64,000 nucleotides of DNA from Faecalitalea cylindroides ATCC 27803 (GTDB lineage Bacteria > Bacillota_I > Bacilli_A > Erysipelotrichales > Erysipelotrichaceae): positions 1 to 64,000 of the forward strand of contig NZ_KI271016.1 of the NCBI RefSeq assembly GCF_000469305.1, in the 5' to 3' direction. The notes under the pieces are model-generated. The model ran no database searches. It saw only the letters and a program-made list of their open reading frames with translations, and was not told the origin of the DNA. The position numbers and the translations under genes are program-made. Below are positions 5,366-14,735 of this stretch, piece after piece. Numbering within the stretch: position 1 is the stretch's first letter; each line of letters starts with the position of its first letter.

Positions 5366-6532
5366 ATGCAGTATATACGATCAAGAATTGAAGATATAAA
5401 AAGTTTATCACTAGAAGATAAACTGATTCTATTTGTTGCCTTTGCTTTATTTTTGCCGATGTATGCATCTACGATTTGCATCGCAAGCGTAACTATTTAT
5501 GCTCTTTTTAAAAAGAACCTAATTTCTTCGATCAAACATCAAACAGGAGCAAAATTTTTATATGCTTTTTGTTTATTGGAAATTGTTGTGAGCCTATTTT
5601 ATGCGAATTCTATTGGCGTGATCAATGCTTTAGGAATGTTGTTGATAGGTGCATATGTTGCCTATTATCGTGATCATATTTCATCAAAAGTTTTTGATCT
5701 CATGATCGAGATGATCTTATTATTATCTTTGATCATTACCGCCTTTGGCCTTTTTGAATTTAATTATTATTCACAATTGGCAGATCATTCTTTTTTTGAT
5801 TTTTATGTGCAGAATAAACCTTCTAGACGAATTCATGTTACATTTTTAAATGCAAACATCTATGCAACAATGATTGAATTTTTTGTTGTTTGCTGTTTGT
5901 ATAAATGGGTCAGTTGTTCATCATTAAAGGAGAAAGCGTTTTATGTATTCTGTGGTGTAGTAAATCTAATCATGTTGTATTTAACAGGATGTCGGACTGC
6001 TTTTATTCCATTAGCTTTGGTGGTTCCTGTATTCTTTATTTGTTATGGAGAACGCAAATGGATCTTATTTTCTATTGGTTTGATTTTAGCAGGTATCATT
6101 GCTGTATTACTGATTCCGGATCTTATTCCAAGGCTTTCCGATATTTCGACTCTAGAAAGCCGCTTTGATATTTGGTATGGAGCTTTTCAGGGAATCACCA
6201 TGTATCCGCTTTTTGGGAATGGTCCTCAGACATATGGACGCTTGTATCCTATATATGATTGGCATAAAGCCCCACATGCCCATAATATTTATATCGATGC
6301 AATTTCATCTTATGGAATCATAGGTACAGTTTTATTGGTTGGTTATTATGTGTATTTGGGCAAAGAAATGATGCAGGTTAGAAAACATAAATCCCTGTTT
6401 GGTATGATGGTTAGCTTTGTTTTAGTTTACTTGATCCATGGTTTACTAGATTGTACTTTAAATGCTCTTTGGACCGGAATGCTCTTTTTTGTTGTTTTAA
6501 ATACAGGTGCGATGTATCGAAAAGAAAATTGA
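5366..6532 (+). CDS. O-antigen ligase/polymerase-like membrane protein
   Basis: A 388-residue polytopic protein with about ten hydrophobic segments. Near residues 300-320 it carries an HAHNIYID motif followed by SSYGIIGT, the pattern of the large periplasmic loop of the Wzy/WaaL O-antigen ligase superfamily. In Gram-positive bacteria such proteins polymerise or attach surface polysaccharides; the acceptor here is unknown. RBS GGAG lies before ATG 5366. The neighbouring coiled-coil membrane protein and M23 hydrolase suggest a small envelope cluster, but no glycosyltransferases are adjacent. Confidence 0.75.
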   Translation: MQYIRSRIEDIKSLSLEDKLILFVAFALFLPMYASTICIASVTIYALFKKNLISSIKHQTGAKFLYAFCLLEIVVSLFYANSIGVINALGMLLIGAYVAYYRDHISSKVFDLMIEMILLLSLIITAFGLFEFNYYSQLADHSFFDFYVQNKPSRRIHVTFLNANIYATMIEFFVVCCLYKWVSCSSLKEKAFYVFCGVVNLIMLYLTGCRTAFIPLALVVPVFFICYGERKWILFSIGLILAGIIAVLLIPDLIPRLSDISTLESRFDIWYGAFQGITMYPLFGNGPQTYGRLYPIYDWHKAPHAHNIYIDAISSYGIIGTVLLVGYYVYLGKEMMQVRKHKSLFGMMVSFVLVYLIHGLLDCTLNALWTGMLFFVVLNTGAMYRKEN

Positions 6533-6595
6533 AACTTAGCAACTAATTGTGTAAAATTAAATTACTAGAAAGACAGACATAGATAGGAGAATAAT

Positions 6596-7813
6596 ATGAA
6601 ACTTTCTTTACTATGCATCTGTCTTTTTCTTTGTTTAAGTGGCTGTACGCATGCCTTTGCCAATGAAGAAGTAGATTATGATACGCTTGTAGAACATTGT
6701 CGTTTAGATCAAGTAAATGAGATCTCTCTAGCTTTATCAAAAGATTTAAACGAACTTAGTGATCAATTGCAGGTCATAAGTGATACAAAAGATCAATTAA
6801 AAAAACAATTAAATCAGATACGTTTACAAAAAGAAATAGTGGATAAAGAGTATGATGAAATCAGAACTCAGGGCTCTATATGCTTGATGCGTTTACAAAC
6901 AAGATATCCTTTTTCATATGACACATTGATCGATGCATACACAGAATATGCTTATGACAAAGAGTTTATAAATGAACTTAAAGAACAGACAGTACAAAAA
7001 AGCAAAATAGAAACAGAATATACTAAAATCAGTCATCAATATGAAAAACTGCATATTAGCTGTACAAAACTTCAGGATCAAATTGATCATTTATTTTCTT
7101 TGCAGGATCGTTTATTTGCGCGTTTTTCTTCTCAGATTCAAGAGTTTAAAGATTCCGGAGAATATAACGTACATAAGATCATTCAAGGTAATGAACAACT
7201 GCCAGCCTATGGAGCCATACATTTGGAAGAATATGAAACCAATGAAAGTTGTCTGGTTGCCGGAAATTATTCAATCGATTCTTATAGTTTAAATTGGTCA
7301 AGTGTGATTGAAAATGGTACAATCAGTGCGGGAACATGGACGTATCCTGATGGAGGAATGCATTTGGGGCTGGATATAGCAGCCAGTATGTTTTCTGAAG
7401 TCAAAGCACCTGCTAATGGTATTATTTTGTATGCGGATGCGCCCGTGGATTCTGATAATGGATATCTGCAAAACTGGTGTGGTTGGCCTGCTGGTGGAGG
7501 GAATACGATTTGTATGATTTGTGCGGTGGATGAAAAACTATATGGTGTTTCCTTTGCTCATCTATCTAACCAAATTTATGTATACCCAGGACAGCAGGTA
7601 CGACAAAATGATTTATTGGCTCTTTCTGGAAACAGTGGTAATTCCTCAGGGCCGCATACGCATATTGAAATATTTGAATTAAGGGTTTCTTTAGAAGAAG
7701 CTGTCGAATATTTCATGCAGGGAGCTGATTTTAGTTTTGGGAATGGTTTTGATATGCCAAATACATGTTCCAATATCGCATGCAGGATCCGACCTGAAAA
7801 TGTATTGTTGTAG
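6596..7813 (+). CDS. M23-family peptidoglycan hydrolase, lipoprotein
   Basis: A 405-residue protein starting with a lipoprotein signal peptide (lipobox LSGC, Cys17). Residues about 30-200 are a coiled coil, as in CwlO/EnvC-type hydrolases. The C-terminal domain is M23/LytM: HLGLDIA near 252 supplies the first His and the Asp zinc ligands, and GPHTHIEIF near 351 supplies the HxH. It should cut peptide cross-links in peptidoglycan outside the membrane, with the coiled coil controlling access. RBS is TAGGAG. The next gene starts 10 bases after its stop. Confidence 0.85.
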   Translation: MKLSLLCICLFLCLSGCTHAFANEEVDYDTLVEHCRLDQVNEISLALSKDLNELSDQLQVISDTKDQLKKQLNQIRLQKEIVDKEYDEIRTQGSICLMRLQTRYPFSYDTLIDAYTEYAYDKEFINELKEQTVQKSKIETEYTKISHQYEKLHISCTKLQDQIDHLFSLQDRLFARFSSQIQEFKDSGEYNVHKIIQGNEQLPAYGAIHLEEYETNESCLVAGNYSIDSYSLNWSSVIENGTISAGTWTYPDGGMHLGLDIAASMFSEVKAPANGIILYADAPVDSDNGYLQNWCGWPAGGGNTICMICAVDEKLYGVSFAHLSNQIYVYPGQQVRQNDLLALSGNSGNSSGPHTHIEIFELRVSLEEAVEYFMQGADFSFGNGFDMPNTCSNIACRIRPENVLL

Positions 7814-7823
7814 GAGATGTTAT

Positions 7824-9143
7824 ATGAATGAAGAATTTTTAGAACGTATTAAATCATATATACCAGACGAATTTGATGTCTTTTTAGCATCATTAGATAA
7901 ACCTTTGTATCGAGGTTTACGTGTTAATACAAAAAAGATAGATACAGATATATTGAAAGAATATATGCCTGTATTAGATAGACCTAGTATCTTTTCTAAA
8001 GATTCATTTTATGTAGATCAGCCATTAGGAAATCATCCTTTTCATTTATCAGGTGCTTTTTATCTACAGGAGCCCAGTGCTTCGGCTCCTGTAGAAATAA
8101 TGAATGTACAACCAGATGACATTGTGTTGGATTTATGTGCTGCACCAGGTTCTAAAAGTACCCAGATTGCCCAAGCGTTAGGCGATAATGGTTTTTTATT
8201 ATCGAATGAGATTGATTCGAAACGAGTGAAGATCTTATTATCAAATATGGAGCGTATGGGTATAGTGAATATGGCAGTTACTAACACAACACCGGAAATC
8301 ATTTGTAGTAAACTGCAGGGGTGTTTTGATAAGGTCTTGGTGGATGCACCGTGCAGTGGGGAAGGAATGATGAAAAAGCACGAAATTGCTAAAGATAACT
8401 GGTCTTTAGATAATGTGTTATTTTGTGCTAAACGGCAAAAAGATATTTTATCTCACGCTTATAAGGCATTGAAAAAAGACGGAATCTTAGTATATTCGAC
8501 TTGTACTTATGCAAAAGAAGAGAATGAGGATGTAATTGAATGGTTCTTAAATGAATATAAAGATATGGAGCTTATCCATATTGATTCCTCTTTTGGTAGA
8601 GAAGGCTTTATTCCTGGTGTTCGAAGAATTTTTCCAATGGATCAAGGAGAAGGCCATTTTATAGCTAAATTGCAGAAGAAATCAGGTGTTGATAAAAAAC
8701 TATCTTGTCTAAGATCGGCTTCTTTAGATGCACTAGTAACCAGTTTTTTAAAAGACCAAATCGAAAAAGACAAATATTATTTCTATACCAATCATGACAA
8801 AGTTTATTTGATGAAGCGACCTTTTATAGATCTGAAAAATATCAAGGTACTTCGACAAGGTCTATATGTAGGGGATATTATAAAGAAACGCTTTGAGCCA
8901 GCTCATGCATTTTATATGGCCAACTGTTTGAATTATTTAATGACAGTTGACGTATCAATTGAAACGATGGATCAATTTATGCATGGCCTAGAAATTGAAC
9001 AGGAAACACGAAAAGGATATGTCGCCTTATGTTATAAAGGAATTAATTTTGGTTTTGGAAAAAGTGATGGAAAAAGAATTAAAAATAAGATTCCTAAAGG
9101 GCTTCGTTTAATGGAAGGCTCTCATGTGTTAAAGGAGGACTAG
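7824..9143 (+). CDS. RsmF-like rRNA (cytosine-5) methyltransferase
   Basis: A 439-residue NOL1/NOP2/Sun-family m5C methyltransferase. The SAM site is DLCAAPGSKS (about 102-111), motif IV is DAPCSGEGMM (about 173), and the catalytic cysteine motif is STCTYAKEE (about 225). The C-terminal region after residue 280 fits the RNA-binding extension of RsmF/YebU proteins, so 16S rRNA is the likely target. Start is ATG 7824 after TAGGAG; the longer frame overlaps the upstream hydrolase. The exact position modified cannot be told from sequence. Confidence 0.88.
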   Translation: MNEEFLERIKSYIPDEFDVFLASLDKPLYRGLRVNTKKIDTDILKEYMPVLDRPSIFSKDSFYVDQPLGNHPFHLSGAFYLQEPSASAPVEIMNVQPDDIVLDLCAAPGSKSTQIAQALGDNGFLLSNEIDSKRVKILLSNMERMGIVNMAVTNTTPEIICSKLQGCFDKVLVDAPCSGEGMMKKHEIAKDNWSLDNVLFCAKRQKDILSHAYKALKKDGILVYSTCTYAKEENEDVIEWFLNEYKDMELIHIDSSFGREGFIPGVRRIFPMDQGEGHFIAKLQKKSGVDKKLSCLRSASLDALVTSFLKDQIEKDKYYFYTNHDKVYLMKRPFIDLKNIKVLRQGLYVGDIIKKRFEPAHAFYMANCLNYLMTVDVSIETMDQFMHGLEIEQETRKGYVALCYKGINFGFGKSDGKRIKNKIPKGLRLMEGSHVLKED

Positions 9144-9150
9144 ATGTAAA

Positions 9151-10011
9151 ATGGAAAACAATCGAGTATTCTTATATCTGCAAGTTATCTTTGGCAGTGT
9201 TTTATTTGCGCTTGGTTTGTATTTTTTCATAACACCAAGCGGTTTGAATTCAGGAGGAATCATTGGTTTTGCTCAATTGTTTGATTATTTTATTCAATCT
9301 TTCGTTAATGTGCCGGTGTCTTTGGATTTAACTGGTATCATTAACATGGCGTTGAATATCCCCTTGTTTATGTTGGCATTTCGTTCCATTTCTAAAGAAT
9401 TTTGTTTTAAAACACTTTTGAGTGTAGTTGTGCAGATGTTAACATTGTCTCTTCTTCCAAGACAGATGACACCTGTTATGGATGATGTGCTTTCCAATGT
9501 GATCTTTGGTGCAATTGTTGGCGGCTTTGGAATAGGTCTAACATTAAGAAGTAGTGGCTGTGCCGGAGGCATGGATATTCTAGGAGTATATTTTTCAAAA
9601 ACGAAACCAAATTTTTCTGTAGGTAAATTATCGATTTTTCTGAATATTGTTTTATTTGCGATATGCGCAATTGTTTTTGATGTGCAGAGTACTTTATATT
9701 CAATTATTTTTGTGTTGATCATGTATTTTGTATGTGATAAAGTTCATTACCAAAATATTAATATGACAGCTTTTATATTTACAAAGAAAGCCGAATTAAA
9801 AAATGAAATTATGACTCGAACCGGTCGAGGTGTAACTTATTGGATTGGTAAAGGTGCATATACTGATAATGATCTTTATATCTTATATACAGCATTGAAT
9901 AAATATGAGATCCGTAGATTGAACAAGATCGTAAAAGAAATAGATCCAAATGCTTTTATAACTTTAAGTGAAGGACAAAAAATTTCTGGCGGTTTTGAAA
10001 AACGATTATAA
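9151..10011 (+). CDS. YitT-family membrane protein
   Basis: A 286-residue protein with five or six membrane segments in the first 200 residues and a soluble C-terminal domain of about 80 residues. This is the DUF161 plus DUF2179 layout of the YitT family. Recognisable stretches are SGLNSGGIIGFAQL near 30 and SSGCAGGMDILG near 140. The family is widespread in Bacillota; transport has been suggested but not settled. It follows the methyltransferase by seven bases behind AGGAGG and ends in a strong hairpin. Confidence 0.85.
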   Translation: MENNRVFLYLQVIFGSVLFALGLYFFITPSGLNSGGIIGFAQLFDYFIQSFVNVPVSLDLTGIINMALNIPLFMLAFRSISKEFCFKTLLSVVVQMLTLSLLPRQMTPVMDDVLSNVIFGAIVGGFGIGLTLRSSGCAGGMDILGVYFSKTKPNFSVGKLSIFLNIVLFAICAIVFDVQSTLYSIIFVLIMYFVCDKVHYQNINMTAFIFTKKAELKNEIMTRTGRGVTYWIGKGAYTDNDLYILYTALNKYEIRRLNKIVKEIDPNAFITLSEGQKISGGFEKRL

Positions 10012-10016
10012 AAAAG

Positions 10017-10045
10017 GCGATGAGTTTAGTTTTCATCGCTTTATT
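10017..10045. terminator. terminator shared by yitT and the convergent kinase gene
   Basis: GCGATGA (10017-10023) pairs with TCATCGC (10033-10039). T-rich sequence follows on the plus side and A-rich on the other, so it can work in both directions. It overlaps the last codons of the frameshifted kinase gene. Confidence 0.75.
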
Positions 10046-10499
10046 TTATCTATCGTCTTTTGAACGTCAAGAGTTGTTACATCGATTTTTTGTGTATCTA
10101 GATCTTTGTAAAGTTCAAGATACTGTAAACTTTTTCGAATGGTTTGATTATCTCTTCGATCGATCAGCATACGTTTTATGAGTTCTTCTTTTTCACAAAA
10201 TGAATGTCAACACCCTCTGTATCCAATTTTTGAATGATCTGATCAATGATATCTTGTTTGTGCATTACCCAGCAAAAGATGATATTTTCAATACCTGGTG
10301 TATGAATGAAGTTATTCAAACAATGGGTAATATTATCCAATACCATATTTTTTGTATCTTGATTGACTATAAATGGATCCATATTCCAACACCAGTCACC
10401 ATCAAGAAAGACACTATGATCTAAATCCTGATTCAATTGATTACAGATCGTACTTTTACCGATCCCCATTGGTCCGCCAATTAAATATACATGTTTCAT
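10033..10499 (-). pseudogene. P-loop nucleotide kinase-like gene with frameshift
   Basis: The gene starts at ATG 10499 and shows a Walker A motif GGPMGIGKST at residues 8-17. The frame stops at 10176 after 107 residues. In the -1 frame the sequence continues EELIKRMLIDRRDN, then SLQYLELYKDLDTQKIDV and an Ile-Lys-Arg end at 10033. That is the usual C-terminal part of small shikimate/gluconate-kinase-like P-loop proteins. One missing base in the T4 or A5 run (plus-strand 10189-10200) explains it. The restored protein would be about 155 residues. It begins one base after fprA on the same strand. The substrate is unknown. Confidence 0.75.
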
Positions 10500-10500
10500 A

Positions 10501-11688
10501 TTAAAGACTTTTTCCGATTTCAAGAGCTAGTTTATAGTAGTTATCTAACTCATCTTCAGAAGGGGTAAAGTTTTGTGCAATTGCATCAGCAGCTGGTTCA
10601 AATCCAGCTTCTTTTAATTTATCGCTTAGTGTTGAAGGTACGTTTCTAAACCATCCGTACGCACCAAACGCCAGTCCTTTTTTATCATTGATCTTACAAG
10701 ATTTAACTCGTTCTAAGAAGCTTGCAACACTTGGAGCCATGGCATTGTTGTAAGTGCCTGTTCCTACACAAACCATTTTTGCATCCATCAAATCTTTCAT
10801 AACAATGCTAGAGCGTGTAATGCTTAGTTTATAAACTTTGACATCCATACCTGCAGCAGCAAATCCTTCTGCCAGGCTTTCTGCAATCTGCTGAGTGTGT
10901 TTCCATACAGATTCATAGACAATGACAACTTTGTTTGACTGTTTTAAAGTGGCAAAGTCTTTATACGCTTCAATGATATCCGTAACATAATTTTTCCAAA
11001 TAATACCATGTGCTGGAAGGATCATTTCAATATCAAGATTCATCGCAAGAATTTGATTTAATTTGTTTTTAACCGGAACAGTATATGGCATAACGATATT
11101 CGCAAAATATTCTTTGGCCTGTTCAATGCAGTAATGTTTATCCAGGTTTTCATCTGTCATTTGATAATTAACGATATGTTGTCCAAATGCATCGTTTGAG
11201 AATACAACTTTTAATTCAGGACAATATGTCAACATATTATCTGGCCAGTGAATCATATTCATTTCTACAAAAGTAAATGAATATTTTCCTGTTGACAGTG
11301 TATCTCCTGTTTTTAATTCATTGAATGGTGTATCTTCGATATATTGAGCCTGCATATGGCGAACACCAGCTTTGGTCGTATAAACTTTTGCGTTTGGATA
11401 TTTCTCATAGATCTTTTTAAATCCACCTGAATGATCCGGTTCTGCATGCTGAACGATGATGTTATCGATGCTTCTACCATCTAATACAGATTCAATGCGT
11501 TCAATGCATTCTCCACAGAATTCTTCTTCAACTGTATCGAATAATGTAATTTGATCATCAATGACCAAATAAGCGTTATACGTGGCTCCTTCTTCGACTG
11601 GATATAATTCTCCGTGAAAGTCTCTAACGTTTAGGTCTCTGACACCGACCCAATATACATTTTCTTTAATTTTAATTGCTTGTTTCAT
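10501..11688 (-). CDS. fprA: A-type flavoprotein, flavodiiron oxygen/NO reductase
   Basis: A 395-residue flavodiiron protein. The N-terminal metallo-beta-lactamase-like domain has the diiron motif HAEPDHSGG (His81, Glu83, Asp85, His86). The C-terminal flavodoxin domain starts near residue 255 (KVVIVYESVWKHTQQIA), the FMN loop. These cytosolic enzymes reduce O2 to water or NO to N2O using rubredoxin or similar donors, and protect anaerobes. The RBS on the minus strand is GAGGAGTGAG. It is transcribed away from nagA. Confidence 0.92.
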   Translation of the reverse strand: MKQAIKIKENVYWVGVRDLNVRDFHGELYPVEEGATYNAYLVIDDQITLFDTVEEEFCGECIERIESVLDGRSIDNIIVQHAEPDHSGGFKKIYEKYPNAKVYTTKAGVRHMQAQYIEDTPFNELKTGDTLSTGKYSFTFVEMNMIHWPDNMLTYCPELKVVFSNDAFGQHIVNYQMTDENLDKHYCIEQAKEYFANIVMPYTVPVKNKLNQILAMNLDIEMILPAHGIIWKNYVTDIIEAYKDFATLKQSNKVVIVYESVWKHTQQIAESLAEGFAAAGMDVKVYKLSITRSSIVMKDLMDAKMVCVGTGTYNNAMAPSVASFLERVKSCKINDKKGLAFGAYGWFRNVPSTLSDKLKEAGFEPAADAIAQNFTPSEDELDNYYKLALEIGKSL

Positions 11689-11789
11689 CTTCTCACTCCT
11701 CGACGATAGTTTAATTCATTTATACAAGAATTTCAATGAATTTGTATTTGCACAAAATTAATAAAATAGTTAAAAATAATATTAAAAAG

Positions 11790-11832
11790 TGAAAGCGTTA
11801 AATGAGACAATAAATTGGAATGATAGTATAAT
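11790..11832 (+). promoter_or_regulatory. nagA promoter with cre-like box
   Basis: GAGACA (11804-11809), 17 bases, TATAAT (11827-11832). Just upstream, TGAAAGCGTTAAAT (11790-11803) matches the cre consensus TGWAANCGNTNWCA except for the last two bases. Catabolite control of nagA is inferred. Confidence 0.5.
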
Positions 11833-11865
11833 AAATTGTAGAAATGAATGGAGGCATATTGAATC

Positions 11866-13005
11866 ATGATTATTCAAAGTAAAAAGGTTTGGGTCGTAAA
11901 TACTTGGCTTGAAGCTCAGATCGAAGTTGAGGATGGAAAAATCACAAATATCTATCCATATGGTACAAAAGAGGTTGATGAAGACTATGGTGAAAAACGT
12001 ATCGTTCCAGGTTTTATTGATGTACATACACATGGTGCGTATGGATTTGATACAAATGACGCTGAAGAAGAAGGTTTACGTACTTGGTTAAAAAATATCG
12101 TTAAAGAAGGTGTAACAGGAATCCTTCCTACAACAATCACGCAAAGTGAAGAAGTGTTAACTGCTGCCGTTAGTAATGTAGCAAAAGTTGTAAGAGAAGG
12201 CTATGAAGGTGCTGAGGTATTGGGTATTCATTTTGAAGGTCCTTATTTGGATCAAGTATTCAAAGGCGCTCAGCCTGAACAGTATTGTGTAAAACCAGAT
12301 GTTGAGCAGTTCAAACGCTATTATGAAGCAAGTGATCATTTGATCAAGATCATGACAATGGCTTGTGAACATGATGAAGACTTTAAATTGACTAAGTTCT
12401 GCGTGGATCATGGAATCGTTGTTAGCCAGGGTCATTCTGGTGCAACTTTTGAAGAGGCAAGATTGGCAATTGCCAATGGTGCTAAGAGTATGACACATGT
12501 ATTTAATGGTATGTCAAAATTTCAGCATCGTGAACCAGGTTTAGTTGGTGCTGCAATGCGTTTTAGAGATGTATTTGGCGAAATTATCGCTGATGGAAAT
12601 CATTCAACTTTAGATGCCTTAAATAACTACTATACTGTAAAAGGTCCTAACTATGCTGTTACGATTACAGACTCATTGATGGTTAAAGGGCTTCCTGTTG
12701 GTACTAAGGTTCTATTCGGTGGAAATGAAATTGAACTATATCCAGATGGAAGTGCACATTTAACAGAAACGAAAGGGTTGGCTGGATCTACATTAAATGT
12801 AAACAAAGGATTGCAGATTTTAGTTGAAAAAGCATTGGTTCCATGGCAGACAGCGATTAACTCTGTTACTATTAACCCAGCTCGTTTGATCAATGTAGAT
12901 GATCGTAAAGGAACGATCCAGACTGGAAAAGATGCTGATTTAGTTGTCTTAAATGATGACTATTCTGTTGAAATGACTTATACGAAAGGAAAGAAAGCTT
13001 TTTAG
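11866..13005 (+). CDS. nagA: N-acetylglucosamine-6-phosphate deacetylase
   Basis: A 379-residue amidohydrolase. The first metal motif is HTHGAYGFDT with His54 and His56. HFEGPYL near 122 carries the metal-binding Glu. HVFNGMSKFQHREPG near 212 and TDSLMV near 268 (catalytic Asp) complete the NagA pattern. It removes acetate from GlcNAc-6-P in the cytosol, giving GlcN-6-P for glycolysis or cell wall. RBS is TGGAGG. No nagB is adjacent; the AgaS-type isomerase at 21.4 kb and the PTS genes may be its functional partners. Confidence 0.93.
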   Translation: MIIQSKKVWVVNTWLEAQIEVEDGKITNIYPYGTKEVDEDYGEKRIVPGFIDVHTHGAYGFDTNDAEEEGLRTWLKNIVKEGVTGILPTTITQSEEVLTAAVSNVAKVVREGYEGAEVLGIHFEGPYLDQVFKGAQPEQYCVKPDVEQFKRYYEASDHLIKIMTMACEHDEDFKLTKFCVDHGIVVSQGHSGATFEEARLAIANGAKSMTHVFNGMSKFQHREPGLVGAAMRFRDVFGEIIADGNHSTLDALNNYYTVKGPNYAVTITDSLMVKGLPVGTKVLFGGNEIELYPDGSAHLTETKGLAGSTLNVNKGLQILVEKALVPWQTAINSVTINPARLINVDDRKGTIQTGKDADLVVLNDDYSVEMTYTKGKKAF

Positions 13006-13016
13006 TAGCATCGAGT

Positions 13017-13045
13017 GAGATGATCATTTGATCATCTCTTTTTTT
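13017..13045 (+). terminator. nagA terminator
   Basis: GAGATGATCA (13017-13026) and TGATCATCTC (13029-13038) form a perfect stem followed by eight T. Confidence 0.85.
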
Positions 13046-13165
13046 TGCTTCAAAATATGACAGAATAGAAAAAAATACGAAAGAAAAATAATAATAAATA
13101 ATAAAAACTCCTTTACAAATAATAAAAAACGATATATATTAAAGATGTGCTTAGGAGGACTTATC

Positions 13166-13837
13166 ATGGAGTTAATCTTAGATTCAGCGAACATCGAACA
13201 AATTAAAGAATTGAATGAACTTTTGACCGTAACAGGGGTTACAACAAACCCTACGATCATTACAAAATCGGGAAAAGAACCTGAAGTGGTCATCAAGGAA
13301 CTTATTGATCTATTGGATGAAGATCAATTGTTATTTATTCAGGCAGTAAGAACAGACTATGAAGGAATCATGGAAGAAGCAAAAGCAATTTCTAAACTTC
13401 GTAAGAAAAATATGTATGTGAAGATTCCAGTAACTCACGAAGGATTGAAAGCTATCAAAGAATGTAAAAAGTTAGGAATTCATACTTTGGCAACTGCAAT
13501 TTATACAGCCGATCAGGCATTCTTGGCAGCTATGAACGGAGCCGAATATCTGGCACCTTATGTCAATCGTATGGATAATTATGGCGATGGTGTTGGAAAT
13601 GTTAAAGACTTAATTGAAATGTTACGAGTAAATCATATGGACAGCAAAGTTGTTGCAGCTAGCTTTAAAAATACGCATCAAGTACATGAATTGATCAAAG
13701 CAGGCATTCAGGCTGTTACCGTACCATGTGATGTTGTCTTCAATATGATCGATCATCCAGGTACAAAGATTGCGGTTGGTGAATTCTGCATGAATTGGCA
13801 GAAAGCATATCATAGACAAGATTTATTTGAGCGATAG
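13166..13837 (+). CDS. fsa: fructose-6-phosphate aldolase / transaldolase-like
   Basis: A 223-residue small TalB/FSA-family enzyme. It opens with LDSANI and has TGVTTNPTI, the family's N-terminal motifs; the Schiff-base lysine is Lys86 in YVKIPVT. Its length matches FSA and short transaldolases, not the 320-residue classical form. It would interconvert fructose-6-P with dihydroxyacetone or carry transaldolase activity, and sequence alone does not decide. Start is ATG 13166 after TAGGAGG. It stands alone between two terminators. Confidence 0.87.
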   Translation: MELILDSANIEQIKELNELLTVTGVTTNPTIITKSGKEPEVVIKELIDLLDEDQLLFIQAVRTDYEGIMEEAKAISKLRKKNMYVKIPVTHEGLKAIKECKKLGIHTLATAIYTADQAFLAAMNGAEYLAPYVNRMDNYGDGVGNVKDLIEMLRVNHMDSKVVAASFKNTHQVHELIKAGIQAVTVPCDVVFNMIDHPGTKIAVGEFCMNWQKAYHRQDLFER

Positions 13838-13862
13838 AAGTTCTTGAGAGAACTTCTTTTTT
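13837..13862 (+). terminator. fsa terminator
   Basis: GAAGTTCT (13837-13844) and AGAACTTC (13849-13856) pair around TGAG, followed by six T. The hairpin overlaps the -35 element of the next promoter. Confidence 0.85.
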
Positions 13863-13881
13863 CTTGTAGAATACTCTCATG
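13844..13881 (+). promoter_or_regulatory. promoter for a probably leaderless DMT mRNA
   Basis: TTGAGA (13844-13849), exactly 17 bases, TAGAAT (13867-13872), then only six bases to the ATG at 13879. No Shine-Dalgarno sequence is present. Initiation at the usual distance would begin the RNA at or next to the start codon. Confidence 0.55.
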
Positions 13882-14733
13882 AGAGAAAAAGGGATTGTAT
13901 TAACCAGCATATCGGCTATAGCGTATGGCTTGGTTCCGTTGTTTACAGTATATTTAATGGATGCTTCATTTGATGCGATATCAATAGGATTCTTTCGCTT
14001 TTTTTTGATGGGTCTATATACTTTTGTAGTTGCGTTGTTAACGCGTTCTAGTTTTAAGATGGATAAAAGTATGTGGCCATCTTTGTTGCTAGCGGCGATT
14101 GGTCAATGTGCCACCATCTTATTGTTGAATGTATCTTATGAAATGATTCCTGTTGGAAATGCAACATCATTGCATTTCATGTATCCTATATTTGTTTCCT
14201 TGATTTTGTATTACTATTATCGTAATCAGTTCTCCAAACGTCAGGTAATCGCGTTGTGCTTATCTGTTGTTGGAATTGTTTGTTTTATGGATATTAGCAA
14301 CATGGGAAATCTTTTGGGGATGTTGCTTGCATTATGTTCAGGCTTTACGTATGCGATGTATATGGTTTTATTGGAAAAACATCATTTGACACAGCTTTCT
14401 TCATCTGTATTGACAACATATCTTTGTCTGATCGAATCTGTGGTCTTATTTGTATTGGGATTGACGCAGAATAGTTTTTCAATATCTTTTGATGCAAATA
14501 TCGTATTTTATCTTATAATATTAGTAGGATTTACATTAATTGGTCAGCTGTTTCTGCAAAAAGGGACGCACTATATAGGAGCAGCCATGGCGAGTCTGTT
14601 CTGTCTTTTTGAACCATTGACTTCATTAATCTCCGGATGGATCTTTTTAGGTGATCCTGTTCGAATCATGAGCATTATTGGCTGTGGTTTTATATGTGTT
14701 GGTATCATGCAGATCATGACAAGAAAGGAATAA
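13879..14733 (+). CDS. EamA/DMT-family transporter
   Basis: A 284-residue protein with ten predicted membrane helices in two EamA repeats of five, the drug/metabolite transporter layout. The second half ends with LFEPLTSLISGWIFLGD, a typical EamA signature near the last helix pair. The substrate is unknown. There is no RBS before ATG 13879; a promoter lies so close that the mRNA may be leaderless. The next gene starts two bases after the stop. Confidence 0.85.
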   Translation: MREKGIVLTSISAIAYGLVPLFTVYLMDASFDAISIGFFRFFLMGLYTFVVALLTRSSFKMDKSMWPSLLLAAIGQCATILLLNVSYEMIPVGNATSLHFMYPIFVSLILYYYYRNQFSKRQVIALCLSVVGIVCFMDISNMGNLLGMLLALCSGFTYAMYMVLLEKHHLTQLSSSVLTTYLCLIESVVLFVLGLTQNSFSISFDANIVFYLIILVGFTLIGQLFLQKGTHYIGAAMASLFCLFEPLTSLISGWIFLGDPVRIMSIIGCGFICVGIMQIMTRKE

Positions 14734-14735
14734 GA

